A stretch of DNA of 6,727 nucleotides. Source: an uncultured Oscillibacter sp. GTDB taxonomy: Bacteria; Bacillota_A; Clostridia; Oscillospirales; Oscillospiraceae. Location: assembly GCA_902462475.1 (NCBI GenBank), contig CABQCB010000100.1:1-6727 (forward strand), given 5' to 3'. The position numbers were made by a program, and so were the translations under genes. A model generated the notes under the pieces. It had not been told where the DNA came from, ran no database searches, and worked only from the letters and a program-made list of their open reading frames with translations. This document shows positions 1-6,727 of this stretch, piece after piece. The stretch's first letter is position 1. Every line of letters starts with the position of its first letter.

Positions 1-380
1 TCTTCTTCCGCTTCATGCGGCCCCTCATCGAGCACGGCTATGTCTACTCCGCCGTGCCGCCCCTCTTTAAGCTCAGCCGGGGCAAGACCACCCGTCTTGC
101 CTTCTCTGAGGAGGAGCGGGACCGGATCTCCGCGGAGCTGCGGGCGGGCAACCCCTCCGCCAAGGTGGATATCTCCCGGTTCAAGGGCCTGGGCGAGATG
201 AACCCCCACGAGCTGTGGGAGACCACCATGGACCCGGAAAAGCGCACGCTGCGCCGCATCACCCTGGATGACGCCGTCAAGGCCGACGAGACGTTCACCA
301 TTCTCATGGGTGAGAAGGTGGAGCCCCGCAAGGAGTTCATCGAGCGCAACGCCAAGTACGCCGTAAACCTCGACTACTGA
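1..380 (+). CDS. gyrB: DNA gyrase subunit B, C-terminal end (5' partial)
   Basis: This is the ATPase subunit of the type II topoisomerase that introduces negative supercoils. Only the last 125 residues are visible; the reading frame enters at base 3 ([13 protein letters not shown]) and ends with TGA at 378-380. The visible part covers the end of the TOPRIM domain and the GyrB C-terminal domain that docks onto GyrA. Its diagnostic run is RFKGLGEM, followed by [17 protein letters not shown] and the typical GyrB ending [12 protein letters not shown]. The ATPase and transducer domains lie upstream of the window. gyrA follows after 16 nt, so the two subunits are almost certainly cotranscribed and made in balanced amounts. 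ParE is the main alternative. The closing [10 protein letters not shown] tail and the GyrA type of the next gene favour GyrB. Confidence 0.96.
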   Translation, partial: FFRFMRPLIEHGYVYSAVPPLFKLSRGKTTRLAFSEEERDRISAELRAGNPSAKVDISRFKGLGEMNPHELWETTMDPEKRTLRRITLDDAVKADETFTILMGEKVEPRKEFIERNAKYAVNLDY

Positions 381-396
381 GAAAGGATACCGAACC

Positions 397-2907
<2,511 letters not shown>

Positions 2908-2946
2908 CCCCCCTTCCCCGGTCCATGTGCGGAAAGGAGAGAGAAG

Positions 2947-3195
2947 ATGTACGGTGTTTTTCTGAACCCATCCTCTGCCAGTGCTGAAAAGGCTGGAGTC
3001 ATTCTCGTCTTCGGTCTGGCGGCGTTTGGACTGCTGCTTCTTTTCAACGCGCACCGGATAAAAATCTTCCCAAAGGGCCGCGGCCGCACCAGACGGCCCA
3101 AAACGCCCCGGGAAAAAGCCGTGCTTGTCATCGGCGGCATCCTCGTGGGACTGCTGCTTATCATGGTCATGGGGATGTGCATGGAGAGAATGTGA
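2947..3195 (+). CDS. Small two-helix membrane protein, function unknown
   Basis: This 82-residue protein is not one I recognise. Its start is well supported by AAAGGAGA (2933-2940) six bases before ATG. Two hydrophobic segments are clear: residues 16-35 (AGVILVFGLAAFGLLLLFNA) and 58-77 (AVLVIGGILVGLLLIMVMGM). Between them is a strongly basic loop (residues 36-57, rich in R and K, including GRGRTRRPK). By the positive-inside rule the loop should be cytoplasmic and both ends outside, giving a membrane hairpin. It starts 39 nt after the gyrA stop with no terminator between, and a strong terminator follows its own stop, so it should be the last gene of the gyrBA transcript. The link to gyrase may be only transcriptional. 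Confidence 0.8.
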   Translation: MYGVFLNPSSASAEKAGVILVFGLAAFGLLLLFNAHRIKIFPKGRGRTRRPKTPREKAVLVIGGILVGLLLIMVMGMCMERM

Positions 3196-3203
3196 ACCGA
3201 TCC

Positions 3204-3241
3204 AAAAGTGAGGGCGCGGGAAACCGCGCTCTCACTTTTTT
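3204..3241 (+). terminator. Intrinsic terminator of the gyrB-gyrA-membrane protein operon
   Basis: A 16-bp stem with a single G-U pair forms between 3204-3219 and 3224-3239, closed by a GAAA tetraloop (3220-3223). The transcript then continues the U run to 3241. It begins eight bases after the stop of the small membrane protein, so it marks the end of the gyrase transcription unit and separates it from rnhA. Confidence 0.93.
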
Positions 3242-3322
3242 CGTTGTATTTTTGGGCGATCCAGTGTATCCTATCCTTACTCTCCGGGGGATTCTGTCAC
3301 CGGCGGGGGCATAAAAGGAAGA

Positions 3323-3354
3323 ATGAAACCGTAACGATTTACACCGACGGCGGC
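3323..3354 (+). repeat. Degenerate direct copy of the rnhA 5' end
   Basis: These 32 bases align with the first 33 bases of rnhA (3408-3440) with 29 matches, three mismatches and one missing base. An exact 16-nt block, ATTTACACCGACGGCG, is shared. Read in the frame that skips the missing A, the copy encodes [10 protein letters not shown] against [10 protein letters not shown] in RNase HI. Two of the three substitutions (GTA/GTG and ACG/ACC) are synonymous. A weaker resemblance (CAGHG against CSGNPG) may continue after a short insertion to about 3380. The copy cannot make RNase H: its own ATG at 3323 hits TAA after three codons. It could be a relic of an older or second rnhA, or a local duplication product kept as a leader element. 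Confidence 0.75.
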
Positions 3355-3379
3355 ACGGCACGCTGCGCCGGACATGGAC

Positions 3380-3444
3380 AGCAGGCGCCGTCGGAGGGAG
3401 GACTTATATGAAAACCGTGACCATTTACACCGACGGCGCCTGCT
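3380..3444 (+). promoter_or_regulatory. Perfect 15-bp inverted repeat enclosing the rnhA start site
   Basis: Bases 3380-3394 (core GCAGGCGCCGTCGG) are the exact reverse complement of 3430-3444 (core CCGACGGCGCCTGC), which lies in rnhA codons 8-13. The 35-nt loop contains most of the Shine-Dalgarno sequence (GGGAGGA, 3396-3402) and the ATG at 3408. Bases 3386-3394 can pair instead with 3344-3352 (9 bp) in the upstream direct copy, so two exclusive folds exist. A role in controlling RNase HI translation is inference; the complementarity is directly visible. Confidence 0.6.
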
Positions 3445-3845
3445 CCGGTAATCCCGGCCCCGGCGGCTGGGGGGCCATTTTGATGTACGGCGCCCACAAA
3501 AAGGAGATATCCGGCGGCGAGGCCAACACCACCAACAACCGCATGGAGCTCACCGCCGTTATCTCCGCCCTTTCCCTTTTGAAAGAGCCCTGCGCTGTGG
3601 AGCTGTGGTCGGACTCCAAATATGTGATCGACGCGCTGGAAAAGGGCTGGGCCCGGGGCTGGCAGAAGCGGGGCTGGATCAAGAGCGACAAAAAGCCCGC
3701 GCTGAACCCGGACCTCTGGGAAAAACTTCTGGCCCTGGCGGACATCCACACCCTCCGCTACCACTGGGTCAAGGGCCACGCGGAAAATGAGTACAACAAC
3801 CGGTGCGACGAACTGGCAGTAATGGAGAGCCGGAAGTATAGATAA
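3408..3845 (+). CDS. rnhA: Ribonuclease HI
   Basis: This 145-residue enzyme cuts the RNA strand of RNA-DNA hybrids, removing R-loops and primer remnants in the cytoplasm. All catalytic residues are present with near-E. coli numbering: D9 (in [16 protein letters not shown]), E47 (in NNRMELTA), D69 (in LWSDSKYV), H124 (in [17 protein letters not shown]) and D134. The basic handle with several tryptophans ([11 protein letters not shown], 80-90) places it with the E. coli-type RNase HI that has a protrusion, without an N-terminal hybrid-binding domain. The start is fixed by GGGAGGA (3396-3402), five bases before ATG. Transcription probably starts after the 3204-3241 terminator. Only a weak candidate promoter is visible (TTGTAT 3244-3249, 17 bp, TATCCT 3267-3272). 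The leader is unusual, carrying a direct and an inverted copy of the gene's own 5' end. Confidence 0.96.
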   Translation: MKTVTIYTDGACSGNPGPGGWGAILMYGAHKKEISGGEANTTNNRMELTAVISALSLLKEPCAVELWSDSKYVIDALEKGWARGWQKRGWIKSDKKPALNPDLWEKLLALADIHTLRYHWVKGHAENEYNNRCDELAVMESRKYR

Positions 3846-3903
3846 GCGTCCGAAAAACGAAACCTTCCTGTAAAAAAACCGTTGTTTTTGGTAAGAACAT
3901 ATG

Positions 3904-3910
3904 GGAGGTG
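3904..3910 (+). promoter_or_regulatory. Ribosome binding site that decides a GTG start
   Basis: GGAGGTG is a near-perfect anti-SD match ending five bases before GTG 3916. An in-frame ATG at 3901 lies just upstream of this site and has no convincing ribosome binding site of its own. The GTG is therefore the better start. Confidence 0.75.
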
Positions 3911-3915
3911 GTCCT

Positions 3916-4344
3916 GTGAGCAAAAAGAGAAAGCGGAACGTGGCGCTGGCAGTCTGTGCCGCGGCAGCGGCGGCCATACTGCTTGTCTGGAGCTTCACAT
4001 CGCTGGGCGCGCGGCTTTGCTTCACCGCCCGGATCCTGGCGGCGCTGCCGGATGCCAGCCGGGAGGCGGAGGACGGGCTCAGTGAGGACGGGTCCCAGCT
4101 GATGTTCCGAAACCAGCAGACGCTGGCGCTTTTGGCGGAGCTGGCCCTCACGGGGAAATACGAGGATCTGACCGGCTGTCAAATGACCACTTGGGAATCT
4201 CCCGGGTATTGGATCGATGATTTTGAGGTGGGCGGCGAAGGGGTGCTGTTCCATACGCACATGGATCGGTTTTACCTGGTGGAGCCCGGAGATTCCACCA
4301 TGAAGCGCCGGTTTGGGGAAATTTTAGAGCGTGCCGGGGGGTGA
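3916..4344 (+). CDS. Predicted membrane-anchored protein, function unknown
   Basis: This 142-residue protein is not one I recognise. The N-terminus is a classic signal-anchor: basic residues 3-7 (KKRKR) followed by an alanine-rich hydrophobic helix at about 9-30. No clear signal peptidase site is visible, so it is probably a single-pass protein with about 110 residues outside the cytoplasm. The rest is a short helical, acidic segment (REAEDGLSEDG, 49-59), a helical stretch (QQTLALLAELALTGKYEDL, 67-85), and a C-terminal part rich in aromatic and beta-prone residues (WESPGYWIDDFEVGGEGVLF, 93-112). Two cysteines (35, 88) lie beyond the helix. It starts 70 nt after rnhA with no strong terminator between, so it may be read from the rnhA transcript. 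A nested hairpin terminator follows. Confidence 0.75.
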   Translation: MSKKRKRNVALAVCAAAAAAILLVWSFTSLGARLCFTARILAALPDASREAEDGLSEDGSQLMFRNQQTLALLAELALTGKYEDLTGCQMTTWESPGYWIDDFEVGGEGVLFHTHMDRFYLVEPGDSTMKRRFGEILERAGG

Positions 4345-4361
4345 ATCCCGCCGGAACCAGA

Positions 4362-4419
4362 AAAAACCGCCGTATCTTTCCACATTTTTTAAAAATTTGT
4401 GGAAAAATCGGCGGTTTTT
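4362..4419 (+). terminator. Nested hairpin terminator after the membrane-anchored protein
   Basis: An outer 11-bp stem (AAAAACCGCCG 4362-4372 with CGGCGGTTTTT 4409-4419) and an inner 8-bp stem (TTTCCACA 4377-4384 with TGTGGAAA 4398-4405) form one long, nearly symmetric hairpin. It starts 17 bases after the stop codon. The U run lies inside the right arm, and the left arm gives an equivalent U run on the minus strand, so it could work in both directions. Confidence 0.75.
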
Positions 4420-4456
4420 GGCTCAATTGGCAGGTAATCGATTTCTTGCGAAAACA

Positions 4457-4486
4457 TTCACAAACTGTTCATAAGAAGAACATAAT
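4457..4486 (+). promoter_or_regulatory. Candidate sigma-A promoter facing right in the gene-free gap
   Basis: TTCACA (4457-4462) matches the -35 consensus at five of six bases. CATAAT (4481-4486) matches the -10 at five of six, and the spacer is 18 bp. The start of transcription would be near 4493. No open reading frame with a ribosome binding site follows on this strand before the hairpin at 4576, so the product would be non-coding. An inverted repeat (TGTTC, seven bases, GAACA; 4466-4482) lies in the spacer. Confidence 0.5.
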
Positions 4487-4492
4487 TCGGTA

Positions 4493-4615
4493 AAAATTCT
4501 CGGGTATCTTAATAATCAAGCAAAGGGTCCTCCCAAACCCGATGCGTTTTCTCCCTCCTAAAACACACACACAGCAAAAGGAGCCGCCATTGGCGGCTCC
4601 TTTTGTGCGCTTTTT
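4493..4615 (+). ncRNA. Candidate small RNA, about 110-120 nt
   Basis: The stretch is bounded by a promoter-like sequence on the left and a GC hairpin with U-rich tail on the right (4576-4604, then TTTTT at 4611-4615). Its 5' part can form a six-bp stem (TCGGGT 4500-4505 with ACCCGA 4537-4542) that exposes a C-rich loop containing TCCTCCC (4528-4534). A second C/U-rich stretch, CTCCCTCCT (4551-4559), is predicted to be single-stranded. Such stretches are complementary to Shine-Dalgarno sequences, as in known Firmicute small RNAs with C-rich target sites. Whether it is transcribed is unknown. Otherwise 4420-4618 holds no gene that I can see. Confidence 0.35.
4576..4604 (-). terminator. Intrinsic terminator of the minus-strand gene (probably bidirectional)
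   Basis: A perfect 13-bp stem (4576-4588 with 4592-4604) encloses a 3-nt loop and lies 15 bases beyond the stop of the minus-strand gene. On the minus strand it ends in TTTT followed by a GT-rich stretch. On the plus strand it ends in TTTT and, after seven more bases (GTGCGC in between), TTTTT. It can therefore end transcripts arriving from either side. Confidence 0.8.
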
Positions 4616-4618
4616 GCC

Positions 4619-5704
4619 TCACATCAGCTCCAGGCCCTTGCTGAGGTTGACGATGAAGTCCTGGGCGTTGGTGACGATGCCCCGGGCGGAGAGGCTGCCC
4701 CGGTCCGAGAGCTTGTTGACGGTGAACTCGGAGATGTCCACGCAGTAGAAGTATACCTGCCGCACGGTGCCGTCGGGCAGCACCCGGTAAGAGGGCGTCA
4801 TGTTGCCGGTGGCGATGGTGTGGAGGGTGGTGGCCATGCAGATGACGGTGGTGGCGGAGCGCACCTGGTCGCGCATGGCGTCCTGGGCGTCGTATACGTT
4901 GCCGATCACCGGGGGCAGCGGGCCGTCGTCCCGGATGGAGCCGGCCAGCACGTAGGGCACGCCCATTTTCTCGCAGGCCCACAGGATGCCTCCGTGGATG
5001 CCCTCTCCTTTCAAAAAGGCGGGAATGGAGCCGTAGCGCCGCACGGCGTTGATGGTGTCCAGGTGGTTGTAGTGTCCCAGGGGGCGGCTTTCCTGGGTGT
5101 AGATGTCCTGACCCAGGGCGGTGCCCAGGTATGCCGCCTCCAGATCGTGGGTGGCCAGGGCGTTGCCCGCCAGCACCGCGTGGACGTAGCCCCCCTCCAC
5201 CAGCCGGGAAAAGGCGGTGCGGGCGTCGTGGTCAAAGGCGAAGGCCGGGCCCATGACCCAGACGATCTTTCCGTGCTCTCGCTCATGGCGCAAAAGCTCA
5301 TAGAGCTCGTCGTAGTCCCGGGAAAACGCCGTCTCCCGGGAGCGGCCCTGGCGGAAGGCGAAGGACTCCCGCATAGCGGTGGGCTCATGGAACCCGTCCG
5401 GGTGCACCAGGATGCCCTCCTCTCCCCGCTCCGTCCGGCCCACGGCGATCAGGTCGCCCCGGCGCAGGCGGCGGAATTCCCGCACGGCGATGCGGCCATG
5501 TTCCCACACGGCCACGCAGTCCATGCGGCTCTCTTGGGCCAGGTGCCACGTGCCGCCAATGTGGAAGTACTCCGGGAAGATGCTCATGGCGTGGTAGCCC
5601 TCCGGGGCCACGCCGTCGGCCGGTGCAGGCAGAAACACCGCCTCCGGCGCGCCGGCCAGGCCGGAGAAGTCCGGCGGCGTATAGGGACGCAGGGAAAAGG
5701 ACAT
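4619..5704 (-). CDS. TIGR00300 / LOR-SDH-like family protein, probable ornithine cyclodeaminase
   Basis: This 361-residue protein matches the family whose studied members are a methanogen ornithine cyclodeaminase and the C-terminal half of cyanobacterial ArgZ/AgrE, which turn ornithine into proline and ammonia with bound NAD(H). Motifs in order are PAPADGVAPEGY (26-37), a GTW...MD segment (51-62), VMGPAFAFD (150-158), LAGNALATHDLE (178-189), GTALG (194-198), LGHYNHLDTIN (209-219), the hallmark VLAGSIRDDGPLP (252-264), HTIATGNMTPS (295-305), CVDIS (321-325) and NKLSDRGS (330-337). The start is set by AAGGAGG (5712-5718). Archaeal relatives carry about 100 residues before the PADGV motif, while here there are only about 28, so the N-terminal ACT-like region appears absent; there is also no fused dihydrolase domain. 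It diverges from nadE. The family is confident, the exact substrate less so. Confidence 0.85.
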   Translation of the reverse strand: MSFSLRPYTPPDFSGLAGAPEAVFLPAPADGVAPEGYHAMSIFPEYFHIGGTWHLAQESRMDCVAVWEHGRIAVREFRRLRRGDLIAVGRTERGEEGILVHPDGFHEPTAMRESFAFRQGRSRETAFSRDYDELYELLRHEREHGKIVWVMGPAFAFDHDARTAFSRLVEGGYVHAVLAGNALATHDLEAAYLGTALGQDIYTQESRPLGHYNHLDTINAVRRYGSIPAFLKGEGIHGGILWACEKMGVPYVLAGSIRDDGPLPPVIGNVYDAQDAMRDQVRSATTVICMATTLHTIATGNMTPSYRVLPDGTVRQVYFYCVDISEFTVNKLSDRGSLSARGIVTNAQDFIVNLSKGLELM

Positions 5705-5728
5705 AAAAACGCCTCCTTGTGGAAAATG

Positions 5729-5760
5729 AAAAAACCGGCGGCGGCACAGGCCGTCTCCGG
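5729..5760 (-). terminator. Attenuator-like hairpin in the leader of the minus-strand gene
   Basis: Read on the minus strand, 5760-5750 pairs with 5745-5735 over 11 positions, nine of them Watson-Crick, with two mismatches at A residues and a CTGT loop. Six U residues (5734-5729) follow immediately. It sits about 25 nt before the start codon and downstream of the predicted promoter, which is where a transcription attenuator would be. An alternative upstream segment (CCGGAGCGG, minus strand, around 5774-5766) resembles its left arm and could compete. The hairpin is visible; control by it is inference. Confidence 0.4.
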
Positions 5761-5803
5761 GCACATCCGCTCCGGTATGGGAACGGGGGATGTTCTTTTC
5801 TCC

Positions 5804-5832
5804 AGCATAGCAGAAGCAGGCGGCGGAATCAA
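5804..5832 (-). promoter_or_regulatory. Candidate promoter of the TIGR00300 family gene
   Basis: On the minus strand, TTGATT (5832-5827) is followed after 17 bp by TATGCT (5809-5804). A TGC directly before the -10 gives an extended -10 element. Transcription would start near 5797, leaving a leader of about 93 nt that contains the attenuator-like hairpin. Confidence 0.5.
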
Positions 5833-5841
5833 CCCCGCGCC

Positions 5842-5870
5842 TTGTAAAACCGGGCGGGGCGGTGTAAAAT
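5842..5870 (+). promoter_or_regulatory. Candidate promoter of nadE
   Basis: TTGTAA (5842-5847), a 17-bp spacer and TAAAAT (5865-5870, five of six consensus bases) give a good sigma-A promoter with a start near 5877, about 35 nt before the nadE ATG. Its -35 box is nine bases from the -35 box of the opposite promoter, so one regulator bound here could affect both genes. Confidence 0.65.
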
Positions 5871-5911
5871 AACAAAAAACGGTGATCGCTCTTTTGAAGG
5901 AGGTTTTGCAT

Positions 5912-6727
5912 ATGAAAGACGGATTTGTCACCGTGGCAGCAGCCACCCCCAAGATCCGCGTGGCGGACTGCCGCTATAACGCCGAGCAGATCTTCACCCT
6001 CATGCGCCAGGCGGACCAGCAGGGCGTGAAGGTGATCGTGTTCCCGGAGCTGTGCCTGACGGGCTACACCTGCGGGGACCTCTTCTTGCAGGATTCGCTG
6101 CTCCGCGGCGCCGAGGAGGGCCTCAAGACCATCCTGGAAGCCACCCGGAATCTGGACATGGTGGCGGCCATCGGCCTGCCGGTGCGGGACCAGTGGCATA
6201 ACAAACTGTATAACTGCGCCGCTGTAATACACAAAGGAGAGATTTTGGGTCTGGTGCCCAAGACCTACCTGCCCAATTACGGGGAATTTTACGAGCAGCG
6301 GTGGTTCAGCTCCTCGGGCGGCGTCGACGGCGTGGATGACGACTTCCAGCTGTGCGGCCAGTCCGTGTGCATGAACAGCAATGGGATCTTCGCCTGCGAC
6401 AGCATGCCCAACCTGGTGATCGGCGTGGAGATCTGCGAGGATCTGTGGGCGCCGGAGCCCCCCTCCATCTCCCTGGCCCGCCGGGGCGCCACCGTGCTTT
6501 TGAATCTGTCCGCCTCCAATGAGACCGTGGGCAAGGCCGCCTACCGCCGCTCGCTGGTGACGGGCCAGTCCGCCCGGCTGGTGTGCGGCTACGTGTATGC
6601 CAACGCCGGCGAGGGCGAATCCACCACGGATCTGGTGTTCACCGGCCACAACCTCATTGCGGAAAACGGCACGCTGCTTGCCGAGCGGCGGTTTGCCACC
6701 GGACTCACCGTCAGCGAGATCGACGTG
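5912..6727 (+). CDS. nadE: Glutamine-dependent NAD+ synthetase, N-terminal glutaminase part (3' partial)
   Basis: NadE makes NAD+ from deamido-NAD+ and ATP. In long forms, ammonia comes from glutamine through an N-terminal nitrilase-fold glutaminase and is channelled to the synthetase. The first 272 residues are visible and the frame is open to the window edge. The nitrilase triad is complete: E46 (in VFPELCLTGYTCGDLF), K117 (in VPKTYLPNYGEFYE) and C175 (in GVEICEDLW). The opening GFVTVAAATPKIRVADC is typical of the long bacterial type related to the M. tuberculosis enzyme, about 640-680 residues in full. The start at ATG 5912 is set by GAAGGAGGT (5896-5904), seven bases away. The C-terminal ATP-pyrophosphatase domain with its SGGxDS loop should follow outside the window. 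The gene is transcribed away from the TIGR00300 family gene. Confidence 0.95.
   Translation, partial: MKDGFVTVAAATPKIRVADCRYNAEQIFTLMRQADQQGVKVIVFPELCLTGYTCGDLFLQDSLLRGAEEGLKTILEATRNLDMVAAIGLPVRDQWHNKLYNCAAVIHKGEILGLVPKTYLPNYGEFYEQRWFSSSGGVDGVDDDFQLCGQSVCMNSNGIFACDSMPNLVIGVEICEDLWAPEPPSISLARRGATVLLNLSASNETVGKAAYRRSLVTGQSARLVCGYVYANAGEGESTTDLVFTGHNLIAENGTLLAERRFATGLTVSEIDV

Noticed and set aside
3208..3411. A plus-strand frame that carries TVTIYTDGG and overlaps the rnhA start by four bases (ATGA)
   Set aside because: Its only starts are a GTG inside the terminator stem and a TTG without a ribosome binding site. The RNase H-like segment is better seen as a degenerate copy.
3874..3889. A possible terminator hairpin after rnhA (AAAAAC with GTTTTT)
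   Set aside because: It has only six base pairs, five of them A-T, and no separate U run. It is too weak to call.
3901..4344. ATG 3901 as the start of the membrane-anchored protein
   Set aside because: The strong ribosome binding site (3904-3910) lies inside that version and points to GTG 3916.
4562..4573. Short AC dinucleotide run before the hairpin
   Set aside because: It is only about five units long, which is common by chance and not a useful repeat call.
4820..5872. A 350-codon plus-strand open frame opposite the TIGR00300 family gene
   Set aside because: The minus-strand frame carries clear family motifs, and this one is repetitive and compositionally biased with no ribosome binding site.
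4619..6649. A much longer version of the minus-strand gene extending back through nadE
   Set aside because: The extension lies opposite the convincing nadE gene, while ATG 5704 has an AAGGAGG site at the right distance and family homology begins only after it.

Overview
The window looks like chromosomal core DNA from a GC-rich member of the Clostridia, most likely an Oscillospiraceae-type gut Firmicute (Flavonifractor/Oscillibacter-like). This rests on strong AAGGAGG-type ribosome binding sites, adjacent gyrB-gyrA genes, a long glutamine-dependent NadE, and intrinsic terminators with GC stems. The taxon is inferred from protein style, not from a search. I see no phage, transposon, CRISPR array, rRNA or tRNA.

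Layout. Positions 1-380 carry the 3' end of gyrB, followed after 16 nt by a complete gyrA (397-2907). After a 39-nt gap comes a small two-helix membrane protein of unknown function (2947-3195). A textbook intrinsic terminator (3204-3241) closes this gyrase operon. Positions 3242-3407 form an unusual leader for RNase HI (rnhA, 3408-3845). It holds a degenerate direct copy of the first 33 nt of rnhA and also a perfect 15-nt inverted copy of a segment of the rnhA 5' end. Together these allow two mutually exclusive RNA folds around the start codon. Next is an unrecognised single-pass membrane-anchored protein (3916-4344, GTG start) with a nested hairpin terminator (4362-4419). Positions 4420-4618 hold no gene. 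They do contain a good sigma-A-type promoter pointing right and a GC hairpin about 90 nt downstream, so a roughly 110-nt small RNA is possible; the same hairpin can end the converging minus-strand gene.

The right third has a divergent pair. On the minus strand (5704-4619) is a homologue of the TIGR00300/LOR-SDH-like family, known for ornithine cyclodeaminase activity in methanogens and as the C-terminal half of cyanobacterial ArgZ/AgrE. Here it is short at the N-terminus and preceded by an attenuator-like hairpin. On the plus strand (5912 to the window edge) is the glutaminase half of a long NAD+ synthetase. Two back-to-back promoters with only 9 bp between their -35 boxes lie between them.

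Functional picture: gyrase controls supercoiling, RNase HI removes R-loops and RNA-DNA hybrids, NadE makes NAD+, and the minus-strand enzyme probably acts in arginine/ornithine/proline metabolism with bound NAD(H). The most unusual parts are non-coding: the rnhA leader, the candidate small RNA, and the attenuator-like leader. All are inferred from sequence alone. GyrA also has an alanine at the main quinolone-determining position and a degenerate GyrA box.
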